A stretch of DNA of 6,095 bases from Deltaproteobacteria bacterium (lineage in GTDB: Bacteria; Desulfobacterota; Desulfobulbia; Desulfobulbales; UBA5123). Location of the stretch: assembly GCA_021788685.1 (NCBI GenBank), contig JAJYKH010000176.1:1-6095 (forward strand), read 5' to 3'. The notes beneath the pieces are model-generated. The model did not search any database and had not been told where the DNA came from. It saw only the letters and a program-made list of their open reading frames with translations. The position numbers and the translations under genes are program-made. Positions 1 through 5,739 of this stretch are shown in pieces. The first letter of the stretch is position 1. Every line of letters starts with the position of its first letter.

Positions 1-97
1 TGGGATCGGCACCCCCCTGCGGATCCACTACGAGCTGCTTTCCGCCATGAACAGCCATCCGGCCTCGCAGGAGAAGGGAACGGATCCGGCCTGGTGA
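1..97 (+). CDS. C-terminal end of a probable sensor histidine kinase (partial)
   Basis: An open frame enters from the left edge (first full codon at base 2) and runs 31 codons to TGA at 95-97. Its first residues, GIGTPLRI, resemble the last strand of the HATPase domain of histidine kinases, where a G-x-GT-x-F-x-I pattern follows the G2 box; a short polar tail ends in PAW. The frame lies 56 bases before a sigma-54 response regulator on the same strand, the usual order of a two-component pair. If so, the product would autophosphorylate on histidine and pass the phosphate to the regulator's Asp52. Thirty-one residues are too few for a firm family call, so the kinase identity rests mainly on the GT motif and the neighbour. 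Confidence 0.5.
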   Translation, partial: GIGTPLRIHYELLSAMNSHPASQEKGTDPAW

Positions 98-153
98 GGA
101 CGGCTTGCTTCCGCGCCTCCGGTTGAGTACCTTGAAAAAGGGACAAAAATCAT

Positions 154-1539
154 ATGCATACCATTCTCGTTGTCGATGACGAGCCGAATTATCAGGTGGT
201 CCTTTCCGAGCTGCTGCGCGAGGAGGGCTACGAGGTCTATACCGCGGGCGGCGGCCAAGAGGGGCTCCGACTCGCCCGGGCGACCGACCTCGACCTGATC
301 ATCACCGACATGCGCATGCCCGGCATGAGCGGCATCGAGCTGCTCAAGGCCGTCAAGGAGCTGAACCGCGACCTGCCGGTGATCATGATCACCGCCTTCG
401 GAGAGGTGGACAAGGCGGTGGAGGCCATGCGGGCGGGCGCCTTCAACTACCTGGCTAAGCCCTTCAACAACGACGAGCTGGTGGTCAGCATCCGCAAGGC
501 GGTGGAGCTTTACGGGCTCCTGCGGGAAAACACCCGCCTCCGCGAGGCGATGCAGACCCGCTACGGTTTTGCCAATATCATCGGCAAAAACAAGCGGATG
601 CAGCAGATCTACACCCTGATCGAGAAGGTGGCCCCCACCCCGGCCACGGTCCTCATCAGCGGCGAGTCGGGCACGGGCAAGGAGCTGGTGGCCCGGGCCA
701 TCCACTTCAACAGCAGCCGCAAGGAAGCCCCATTCATTTCGGTCAACTGCGCGGCCCTCCCCGAGTCTCTCCTCGAAAGCGAGCTCTTCGGCCACGAAAA
801 GGGGGCGTTCACCGGCGCGGTGGCCCTCCGCAAGGGGCGCTTCGAGCTGGCCGATACCGGCACCCTGTTCCTCGACGAAGTGGCCGAGATGCCGCTCGCC
901 CTCCAGGCCAAGCTGCTGCGGGTGCTCCAGGAGCGGACCTTCGAGCGGGTGGGCGGCAGTCTCACCCTCCGGGTGGATGTGCGCATCTTGACCGCCACCA
1001 ACCGGGACCTCAAGGAGGAGGTCGAGAAGGGATCCTTCCGGGAAGACCTTTACTACCGGCTGAACGTGCTCCACATCCAGCTCCCGCCCCTGCGGGACCG
1101 CCTCGACGATCTGCCCCTGCTTGCCGCCCACTTCCTCAAGAAATTCGCAAGCCAGCTCAACCGGCCCGATCTCCAGATCTCGCCCGACGCGCTCCGGTAC
1201 CTCGCCAGCCTGCCCTGGGAAGGCAACGTGCGGGAGCTGGAGAACGTCATCGAGCGGGCGGCCATTCTCGCCCCAGGGGAGACCATCGAGGTGGAGGACG
1301 TCCGCGCCGAAAGCGTCGGCGAGCCGAAGGCCAGCGAGTGGGCGGCCGGACTCGATCTGGACCGGCTGATCCCGCCTGGGGTCACCCTTCCCGACATCCT
1401 CGACACCATCGAGGAGCAGATGGTCCGAAAGGCCCTGGAGCGGGCCGGCCACGTCCAGACCCGGGCGGCAGAGGAGCTGGGGATCACCAAGAGCCTCCTC
1501 CAGTACAAGATGAAGAAGTACGGCCTGCAGAAGAAATAG
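154..1539 (+). CDS. Sigma-54-dependent two-component response regulator, NtrC family
   Basis: The 461-residue protein has the full NtrC-type architecture. The receiver domain (about 1-118) has the acidic pair D8/D9, phosphoacceptor D52 in the ITDMRMPG motif, T80 and K102. The AAA+ domain (about 142-375) has Walker A GESGTGKE (170-177), the sigma-54-contacting GAFTGA loop (217-222), Walker B TLFLDE (237-242), the FREDLYYRL arginine region (295-303) and sensor II around GNVRELEN (357-364). A Fis-type helix-turn-helix lies at about 420-458. All key residues are present, so it should be an active ATP-driven activator of RNA polymerase-sigma-54. The ATG at 154 sits 10 bases after AAGGGA (138-143), and MHTILVVDDE is a normal receiver start. 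It follows the probable kinase tail, suggesting a two-gene operon. Its targets are unknown. No U-tract terminator is visible after the stop. Confidence 0.96.
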   Translation: MHTILVVDDEPNYQVVLSELLREEGYEVYTAGGGQEGLRLARATDLDLIITDMRMPGMSGIELLKAVKELNRDLPVIMITAFGEVDKAVEAMRAGAFNYLAKPFNNDELVVSIRKAVELYGLLRENTRLREAMQTRYGFANIIGKNKRMQQIYTLIEKVAPTPATVLISGESGTGKELVARAIHFNSSRKEAPFISVNCAALPESLLESELFGHEKGAFTGAVALRKGRFELADTGTLFLDEVAEMPLALQAKLLRVLQERTFERVGGSLTLRVDVRILTATNRDLKEEVEKGSFREDLYYRLNVLHIQLPPLRDRLDDLPLLAAHFLKKFASQLNRPDLQISPDALRYLASLPWEGNVRELENVIERAAILAPGETIEVEDVRAESVGEPKASEWAAGLDLDRLIPPGVTLPDILDTIEEQMVRKALERAGHVQTRAAEELGITKSLLQYKMKKYGLQKK

Positions 1540-1615
1540 GGTCCCGGGATGAACGGCCGGCGCTCGCCAGAGTCACCAGTTCCTTGATAACATTAGGGAA
1601 AGAAAAGGGTCTTCC

Positions 1616-1645
1616 TTGACCTCTCCCCGACCCATCTGTTATTCT
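1616..1645 (+). promoter_or_regulatory. Sigma-70-type promoter for the DUF948-YtxH pair
   Basis: TTGACC (1616-1621, five of six to the -35 consensus) is followed after 18 bases by TATTCT (1640-1645), itself preceded by TG at 1637-1638 as in an extended -10. Transcription would begin near 1652, about 40 bases before the GTG start at 1692. It lies in the only sizeable gap between the response regulator and the next gene on this strand. The elements are read by eye, and the start site is inferred. Confidence 0.65.
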
Positions 1646-1691
1646 CTTGTCAGGATCCGCAGTTGTGGCCCCCCCAAAAAGGAGAACGGTT

Positions 1692-2078
1692 GTGACCCTC
1701 TTGGATTTCTTTCTCATCGTGGCGGCGCTCAGCCTCGCGGGAGTGGCCGTCGCGCTGGTGCCCGCCCTGCTCCAGCTCAAGCGGACCGCCCGCAAGACCG
1801 AGCTGCTGATGGACACCCTCAACCGCGACATCTCGCCGCTCATGCGGTCGCTCACCCTGGCGGCCGGCACCCTCGAGAACCTGACTTCCCTCATGAACGA
1901 GCAGGTGGAACGGGTCGACGCCTTCCTCGACACGGTGGAGGATACCGGCCGGGTCCTCCACCGGACTTCCGAGATCATCCGGAAAGCGATCGTCCCGGCC
2001 GCCGCGGAGATCGGCGGTCTGGGCGCTGGCATCAGGACGTTCATCCATTTCTTCACCAGACCCGGCAAAAATTCCTAA
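1692..2078 (+). CDS. DUF948-type membrane-anchored protein
   Basis: This 128-residue protein has one hydrophobic N-terminal segment (about 4-28) followed by basic residues (KRTARK). A long mostly helical stretch follows (about 30-100) with spaced Leu/Ile/Val, like the DUF948 family, whose members resemble the helical part of methyl-accepting proteins. It is probably a single-span inner-membrane protein with a coiled-coil tail; the function is unknown. I chose GTG at 1692 because GGAG (1681-1684) lies 7 bases upstream. An in-frame TTG at 1647 would add 15 residues, but it lies upstream of the predicted transcription start and lacks a ribosome binding site. The stop is 12 bases before the YtxH gene, and its TAA overlaps that gene's ribosome binding site, so the two are almost certainly co-transcribed and perhaps translationally coupled. 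Confidence 0.8.
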   Translation: MTLLDFFLIVAALSLAGVAVALVPALLQLKRTARKTELLMDTLNRDISPLMRSLTLAAGTLENLTSLMNEQVERVDAFLDTVEDTGRVLHRTSEIIRKAIVPAAAEIGGLGAGIRTFIHFFTRPGKNS

Positions 2079-2090
2079 GGAGGCAGTCGT

Positions 2091-2477
2091 ATGGACAGGA
2101 AGGAAGAAAGCTGCAGCTCGGGCGTGGCCGTTTTGTCCTTTCTCACCGGAACCGCCATCGGCGCTGCGGTCGCCCTGTTGCTGGCCCCCCGCTCGGGCCG
2201 CGAGACCCGCGCGATGATCAAGGAATACGGGACCGAGCTCACGGACCGGGCGGTTGAGGAAGTCCGGGGGCGGAGCGAAGATGCCGTGGACCGCGGCCGG
2301 CGCATGATCGAGCGCGGCAAGAACCTGATCGGCCGGGGCACGGAGCTGGTCAACCAGGGACGCGAGTTTGTAGACGAGAAGAAGAAGATCCTGAGCGCGG
2401 CCATCGATGCCGGCCGGGAGGCCATGCAGCGGGAGAAGGAGAACCTGGCCAAAGCCGCGGTTCCCGAAGAGGAATAA
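2091..2477 (+). CDS. YtxH-domain (gas-vesicle-protein-like) envelope protein
   Basis: This 128-residue protein shows the YtxH pattern: a short polar start, a Gly/Ala-rich membrane segment (about 11-32) containing GTAIGAAVALLLAP, then the signature APRSGRETR (32-40) and a charged, helical remainder. The ribosome binding site AAGGAGG (2077-2083) is 7 bases before ATG and overlaps the previous stop codon. YtxH proteins are common small membrane-associated proteins, some annotated as general-stress or gas-vesicle-related, but the biochemical role is not established. Residues 68-102 form five seven-residue units, four of them with glycine at position two, an unusually regular pattern. The tail after about 110 is highly charged and ends EEE. 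The paired DUF948 gene suggests a joint envelope role; this is inference. Confidence 0.85.
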   Translation: MDRKEESCSSGVAVLSFLTGTAIGAAVALLLAPRSGRETRAMIKEYGTELTDRAVEEVRGRSEDAVDRGRRMIERGKNLIGRGTELVNQGREFVDEKKKILSAAIDAGREAMQREKENLAKAAVPEEE

Positions 2478-2504
2478 AAGCCCGCGACGGTCGGCTGCCG
2501 CGGC
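2476..2504 (-). terminator. Possible rho-independent terminator of nadK
   Basis: Read on the minus strand, the end of nadK runs into GCCGCG, a 12-base loop region, then CGCGGGC. These give six G-C pairs with one bulged G, followed by TTTTATT. The T-run overlaps the last bases of the convergent YtxH gene. The bulge and the four-T run make this a moderate candidate. No comparable T-run follows the stem in the plus direction. Confidence 0.45.
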
Positions 2505-3349
2505 TACCGGCTGCCGCTGAGGGGCTGCCCGCCCGAGCACCCTCCCCAGTTGAGCTTGTTGCGGAGAATTTCGAAGTAGCCCTTGCGCAGGGAAGAAATC
2601 AGGCGCAGGGGCCGGTCGGAGGCGGTCACCTCGAGCATATCGCCGGGCCGCAGGTCCCAGGCGGGCTGCCCATCCACGATCACCTTCACCTCGTTTGCCA
2701 CGCCGTCGGCCAGCCTTGTCCGGAGCCTGACCGAGGGCGGGAGCAGCACCGGCCGGCTCTCCAGCATGAAGGGGCAGATGGGCGTCACCAGGATGGAGGG
2801 CAGCCCGGGCTGGACGATGGGCCCGCCCGCCGACAAATTGTAGGCGGTGGAGCCGGTCGGGGTGGAAAAGATGAGCCCGTCCGCCCGGTAGGTGGTGATG
2901 TACTCCCCGTCGGCCCAGGCGCTCAGCTGGACGATGCGGTCGAGGCTGCCCCTGCTGACCACGATGTCGTTCAGGACATACCGCCAGCCGCTCCTCTTCC
3001 CGCCCGCCTCGATGCGGCCCCGGAGCATCATCCGCTCCTCGATGTTCACGGCGCCGGCGAGGATGGCCTCCAGGGTTTCGTAGCACTCCTCCTCAGCCAC
3101 CTCGGTCAGGAATCCCAGCCCTCCCAGGTTGACCCCCACCACCGGAATGCCGAAACGGCTCGCCTCTTCGGCCACGTGGAGCAGGGTGCCGTCCCCCCCG
3201 AGAATGATCAGGATGTCGGTGTCCGCCGTGATCTCGTCGACGGCGACCCGGATCGACTTGGCCGCGAGCCACGAGCACAGCTCGCCCGCAAGGCGCTGCG
3301 GCGCCTCGGAGCCGCGCTTGAGGACAATGGTGATGGAGCGGATCTGCAT
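2504..3349 (-). CDS. nadK: NAD kinase
   Basis: The 281-residue cytoplasmic enzyme phosphorylates NAD at the adenosine 2'-hydroxyl to make NADP. The family motifs are all present: GGDGTLL (51-57) for the phosphate donor and catalytic Asp, NLGGLGFLTEV (74-84), LNDIVVSRG (126-134), the NAD-binding DGLIFSTPTGSTAYNLSAGG (157-176), and TPICPF with SRPVLLP (189-205). It ends with LRNKLNWGG and a short Gly/Ser-rich tail. The N-lobe before GGDGT is short: VDEI runs almost directly into TADTDILIIL, with about 15-20 residues fewer than E. coli NadK. I chose ATG at 3349 because MQIRSITIVLKRG is a normal first strand; an in-frame TTG at 3388 would add 13 unrelated residues. Neither start has a strong ribosome binding site. 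It lies 103 bases downstream of proC on the same strand and may share its transcript. Confidence 0.97.
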   Translation of the reverse strand: MQIRSITIVLKRGSEAPQRLAGELCSWLAAKSIRVAVDEITADTDILIILGGDGTLLHVAEEASRFGIPVVGVNLGGLGFLTEVAEEECYETLEAILAGAVNIEERMMLRGRIEAGGKRSGWRYVLNDIVVSRGSLDRIVQLSAWADGEYITTYRADGLIFSTPTGSTAYNLSAGGPIVQPGLPSILVTPICPFMLESRPVLLPPSVRLRTRLADGVANEVKVIVDGQPAWDLRPGDMLEVTASDRPLRLISSLRKGYFEILRNKLNWGGCSGGQPLSGSR

Positions 3350-3370
3350 CTTCGGTTTTCTACGCCATGG

Positions 3371-3416
3371 AACCGGTGAACCGTCCAATCGATGAATCGG
3401 CTAAACCGTTGACCAT
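3371..3416. repeat. Three degenerate 13-base repeats between proC and nadK
   Basis: AACCGGTGAACCG (3371-3383) and AATCGATGAATCG (3387-3399) agree at 10 of 13 positions, and all three differences are transitions. A weaker third unit, AACCGTTGACCAT, follows at 3404-3416. Unit starts are 16 and 17 bases apart. The units lie upstream of nadK, within 70 bases of its start. They could be protein-binding sites or eroded tandem duplication; chance cannot be excluded. Confidence 0.4.
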
Positions 3417-3452
3417 AAATCGAGTCGAAGGAATCAACGAGTGAGGTGGATA

Positions 3453-4295
3453 CTATCTTCCTGACGCCTTCTGCTCCGCCCCCAGCTCGCGGGAACGGTT
3501 GGCGGCGGCTTCCACCGCGTCCATGATGATGCCCGCGAAGCCGGCCCGGGCCATGACGTGGAGCCCGGCAATGGTGGTGCCGCCGGGAGAGGTGACCATG
3601 GCCCGCAGCTGGGCGGGGTGCTCCCCGGTCTCCATGGCCAGCTTCACCGAGCCGAGCACCGTCTGCAGCACCAGCTTCTCCGCCACCGGCCGGCTGAGGC
3701 CGGTCTTGACCCCGGCGTCGGTCAGGGCCTCGATGAAGGAGAAGACATAGGCCGGCCCGCTGCCGCTCAAGCCGGTCACCGCATCGAGGGCCCTTTCGTC
3801 CAGGATAACGCTGGTCCCGAAAGAATCGAAGATGGCCTTGGCGGTGGCCAGGTCCTCGGGGGTCGCCTGCCCGCCGCCGCTCAGGGCGGAGGCGCTTTCC
3901 TGGACGATGGCGGGGGTATTGGGCATCACCCGGATGGCCCGGCAGCCGCTCCCCGCCAGCGTGCCTTCGATGAGCGAGAGGGGAATCCCCGCGGCGATGG
4001 AGATGATCAGGTGCTGCCCCGTGACCTGCCCCCGGGAGCGCTCCAGGAGCTTGCCCATGATCTGCGGTTTGACCGCCAGCACTACGGTTTGGCAGGCTGG
4101 CCAGACCGCCTCGGCCTCCGGGTGGACCGTCACCCCGTACTGCTTGCGCAGCAGCGTTCGCCGGGACTCATCGGGGTCGGCCACCAGAATGTCGCCGGCG
4201 GAAATGAGCTCCGCCCGCAGAATGCCCTTGATCATGGCTTCGGCCATCCGGCCGCCGCCGACGAAGCCCAGTTTTCCGGCCAGCTTCATGCCCAT
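3453..4295 (-). CDS. proC: Pyrroline-5-carboxylate reductase
   Basis: The 280-residue cytoplasmic enzyme reduces 1-pyrroline-5-carboxylate to L-proline with NAD(P)H, the last step of proline synthesis. Visible motifs are the Rossmann start LGFVGGGRMAEAMIKG (9-24), VVLAVKPQ (71-78), the conserved RVMPNTPAIV (122-131), and the dimerisation/active-site region GLSGSGPAYVFSFIEA (175-190). The C-terminal signature SPGGTTIAGL is at 236-245. Length is close to the usual 270 residues. I chose ATG at 4295 because GAGGG (plus-strand 4303-4307) lies 7 bases upstream; a second ATG at 4289 would be 13 bases away. The frame stays open a further 42 codons upstream, but that stretch has no family resemblance and contains leader hairpins. 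The strong terminator after lpxC implies its own promoter. nadK follows on the same strand and makes the NADP that can serve this reaction. Confidence 0.97.
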   Translation of the reverse strand: MGMKLAGKLGFVGGGRMAEAMIKGILRAELISAGDILVADPDESRRTLLRKQYGVTVHPEAEAVWPACQTVVLAVKPQIMGKLLERSRGQVTGQHLIISIAAGIPLSLIEGTLAGSGCRAIRVMPNTPAIVQESASALSGGGQATPEDLATAKAIFDSFGTSVILDERALDAVTGLSGSGPAYVFSFIEALTDAGVKTGLSRPVAEKLVLQTVLGSVKLAMETGEHPAQLRAMVTSPGGTTIAGLHVMARAGFAGIIMDAVEAAANRSRELGAEQKASGR

Positions 4296-4320
4296 CTGAT
4301 GTCCCTCGGTTGTCGTAATG

Positions 4321-4335
4321 TGCTGGTTGCCAGCA
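4321..4335 (-). other. Small hairpin in the proC leader
   Basis: TGCTGG and CCAGCA form a perfect six-pair stem around a three-base loop, 26 bases upstream of the proC ATG and just before its ribosome binding site (4303-4307). It has no T-run, so it is not a terminator. It may influence translation or be incidental. Confidence 0.4.
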
Positions 4336-4396
4336 AGTCCGTTCCAGCCCCACAAAAACTGATCCCGTCCACGGACAGCGGTGGAAGGTGATGCTC

Positions 4397-4430
4397 CTTG
4401 GCCCCGCCCGCCTCGGGCCAAGAGGTTTTT
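4397..4430 (+). terminator. Terminator-like hairpin facing against proC
   Basis: CTTGGCCC (4397-4404) and GGGCCAAG (4415-4422) pair perfectly over eight bases with a ten-base loop. In the plus direction AGG and then TTTTT (4426-4430) follow, so it could end a plus-strand transcript. No plus-strand gene lies upstream, since proC and nadK are on the other strand. Read the other way it is a stable stem in the proC leader without a T-run. The stem is clear; its direction and role are not. Confidence 0.4.
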
Positions 4431-4453
4431 GCGAGATCATCAAGCTTTTCACT

Positions 4454-4462
4454 TTTTTACCA
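4454..4462 (-). promoter_or_regulatory. Weak extended -10 candidate for proC
   Basis: On the minus strand TGGTAAAAA reads as an extended -10 (TG, one base, TAAAAA), placing a start near 4447, about 150 bases before the proC ATG. No good -35 lies at the right distance: TTGTAG is 20 bases upstream, too far for a standard spacer. A promoter is expected in this interval because of the lpxC terminator, but this particular site is tentative. Confidence 0.3.
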
Positions 4463-4556
4463 GATGACGATCGGTCTGACTACAAATCTTGGGCTGCGGC
4501 ACAACAAAGTGCGCCAGGGCCGCCGCCAGATCCGACGCACTGGTGGCCGCAGGAAT

Positions 4557-4589
4557 AAAAAAGCCTGCGGAGCGCGGGGCTCCGCAGGC
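4557..4589 (-). terminator. Rho-independent terminator of lpxC
   Basis: On the minus strand GCCTGCGGAGC (plus 4579-4589), a five-base loop and GCTCCGCAGGC (4563-4573) form a perfect 11-pair GC-rich stem, followed directly by TTTTTTATT. It begins 26 bases after the lpxC stop. This is a textbook intrinsic terminator and marks the end of the lpxC transcript. Confidence 0.95.
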
Positions 4590-4615
4590 GGTGCTGACAG
4601 GAACCGGCCCGCCCG

Positions 4616-5593
4616 TCAGGCGGGGCAGGAATCTCCGGCCAGGGACGAAGGCGCCAGGATGGGCATGAGCAGGCTGGCGGGCGAGGCCGCCTCCTGCCCC
4701 CGCCTCGTGGCGCCGCGGCTTTCGAGCTCGACGAGCTCCCAGCATTCGGGGCGGCGGGCGATCTCCTGCATGAGGAGCAGATGCTGCCGATGACCGGAGC
4801 GGGAAGCGATGACGTGCCCCAGGACGGGGCAGCCGAGCAGCGCCAGGTCGCCCACGATGTCAAGGATCTTGTGGCGGACGAACTCGTCCCTGAACCGCAG
4901 CCCCTCGGGATTGAGCACGCCCCCCTGGTCCATCACCACCGCGTTCTCCAGGGAGCCGCCCAGAGCGAAGCCGTTTTCCTGCAGTTTTTCCACGTCTTCC
5001 ATGAAGCCGAAGGTTCGGGCCATGGCAATCTCGGCGGCGAATTTCCGGGGAGACAGCTCGATGGAGAAGCGCTGCCGCCGGATGAGCTCGTGGTCGAAAT
5101 CGATTTCGCAGGTGATCTTCAGACCGTCCCCGGGAAGCACCCGGATTTCCTTGCCCCCGTCCCGGACGGCGATCTCGTCGGTGATCCGGAGCACCCGTCT
5201 GACCCCCTTCTGCCGCCGCCGGTCCGCTTTCCGCAGCAGGTGGACGAAGGGGCCGGCGCTGCCGTCCATGATCGGCACTTCCGGTCCATCCAGCTCGATC
5301 AGCGCATTGTCGATATTCATGCCGGAGAGGGCGGCGAGCAGATGCTCGGTGGTGGCGACCGCCGTTTCATCCCGGGCGATGGTGGTCGCGAGCCGGGTAT
5401 CGACCACCAGCCGCATGGAGGCGGGAATGGCGGGCGCCGCAACGTCGCTCCGCACAAACCGGATGCCGGTATCCACTTCGGCCGGCTTGATCGTGAGGTT
5501 GACGGCCCTGCCGGAATGGAGGCCGATGCCGCGCATGCTCACCGGTTTCTTGATGGTATGCTGATGGGGATCCAGGCTGCTCATGAAATTCAT
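4616..5593 (-). CDS. lpxC: UDP-3-O-acyl-N-acetylglucosamine deacetylase
   Basis: The 325-residue zinc enzyme removes the acetyl group from UDP-3-O-acyl-GlcNAc, the committed step of lipid A synthesis, in the cytoplasm. Motifs (from ATG at 5593): SMRGIGLHSG (19-28); TEHLLAAL with catalytic Glu83 and zinc ligand His84; DGPEVPIMDGSAGPF (102-116); MARTFGF (191-197); GGSLENAVVMD (212-222); HKILDIVGD (241-249) with zinc ligands His241 and Asp245; and SGH with His268. The catalytic residues are all present. After the fold ends near WELVEL the protein runs about 35 residues further, in a tail rich in Ala, Ser, Leu and Pro. ATG at 5593 has AGGA 11 bases upstream; ATG at 5584 is an alternative giving 322 residues. 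A TTG at 5659 would add 22 unrelated basic residues. A strong terminator follows the gene. Confidence 0.97.
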   Translation of the reverse strand: MNFMSSLDPHQHTIKKPVSMRGIGLHSGRAVNLTIKPAEVDTGIRFVRSDVAAPAIPASMRLVVDTRLATTIARDETAVATTEHLLAALSGMNIDNALIELDGPEVPIMDGSAGPFVHLLRKADRRRQKGVRRVLRITDEIAVRDGGKEIRVLPGDGLKITCEIDFDHELIRRQRFSIELSPRKFAAEIAMARTFGFMEDVEKLQENGFALGGSLENAVVMDQGGVLNPEGLRFRDEFVRHKILDIVGDLALLGCPVLGHVIASRSGHRQHLLLMQEIARRPECWELVELESRGATRRGQEAASPASLLMPILAPSSLAGDSCPA

Positions 5594-5619
5594 CGCGTTC
5601 TTGGTCCTGATGCGAGGTT

Positions 5620-5635
5620 TTCCGGTTCCCCGGAA
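5620..5635 (-). other. GGAA-tetraloop hairpin in the lpxC leader
   Basis: On the minus strand TTCCGG, GGAA, CCGGAA forms a perfect six-pair stem closed by a GNRA-class loop, 26 bases upstream of the lpxC ATG. It ends a few bases before the AGGA ribosome binding site, so it might affect lpxC translation or mRNA stability. There is no T-run after it. Confidence 0.4.
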
Positions 5636-5665
5636 GAAAGCCGCTCTTTGGGTCCTCAAGAAGAA

Positions 5666-5680
5666 GCAAAAAGCGCACCA
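5666..5680 (-). promoter_or_regulatory. Sigma-54-like -24/-12 site upstream of lpxC
   Basis: On the minus strand TGGTGCG, four bases, TTGCT matches the sigma-54 pattern TGGCACG-N4-TTGCW at 10 of 12 positions, with the invariant GG and GC exactly ten bases apart. Transcription would start near 5654, about 60 bases before the lpxC ATG. A single by-eye match can arise by chance. No activator-binding site was identified. Confidence 0.4.
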
Positions 5681-5707
5681 GAACCGGACTTCAGCCGGAC
5701 GAAAGCG

Positions 5708-5739
5708 AATTTTAACTCGATTTAAAAGGAGTTAGAATT
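5708..5739. promoter_or_regulatory. 32-base AT-rich palindrome over a candidate lpxC promoter
   Basis: Arms AATTTTAACTC (5708-5718) and GAGTTAGAATT (5729-5739) are inverted copies with one mismatch, around a ten-base spacer centred on TTTAAA; 26 of 32 positions are symmetric. On the minus strand the same DNA contains TTCTAA (5732-5737), 17 bases, then TAAAAT (5709-5714), the latter five of six to the -10 consensus. A start near 5702 would lie about 108 bases before lpxC. Exact overlap of palindrome and core promoter is the usual layout of a repressor operator; the regulator is unknown. Confidence 0.5.

Larger units (their letters stand above)
4296..4615. other. 320-base gap between lpxC and proC
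   Basis: No convincing complete gene lies here. From the lpxC side the gap holds the lpxC terminator (4557-4589), then a minus-strand frame of about 35 codons ending at 4449 that looks coding in composition, then a weak promoter candidate, and finally about 150 bases of proC leader with two perfect inverted repeats. The individual elements are listed separately. Confidence 0.7.

Noticed and set aside
28..1452. 474-codon open frame on the minus strand opposite the response regulator
   Set aside because: It is a mirror of a GC-rich gene with clear domains on the other strand, has low-complexity His/Gly/Leu composition and shows no family motif.
1540..1615. Possible terminator after the response regulator
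   Set aside because: Short GC palindromes such as CCCGGG are present, but no stem is followed by a T-run.
1647..1691. In-frame TTG start giving 15 extra residues on the DUF948 protein
   Set aside because: It lies upstream of the predicted transcription start and lacks a ribosome binding site, whereas GTG at 1692 has GGAG at 7 bases.
1650..3086. 478-codon minus-strand frame spanning the DUF948, YtxH and nadK genes
   Set aside because: It crosses the convergent gene junction and is out of frame with nadK; its Arg/Pro/Gly-rich composition is typical of a shadow frame.
3558..4391. 277-codon plus-strand frame opposite proC
   Set aside because: It is antisense to a certain gene, rich in Gly/His/Asp, with no start signal or motif.
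4406..4420. Sigma-54-like TGGCCCG with GG-N10-GC spacing upstream of proC
   Set aside because: The -12 half reads GGGCG rather than TTGCW, and the match is formed by the GC-rich hairpin itself.
5594..5659. TTG start extending LpxC by 22 residues
   Set aside because: The added residues are basic and unlike the LpxC N-terminus, there is no ribosome binding site, and the region holds a hairpin and the leader.
4781..5725. 314-codon plus-strand frame opposite lpxC
   Set aside because: It is a shadow of lpxC, which has all catalytic motifs on the other strand.
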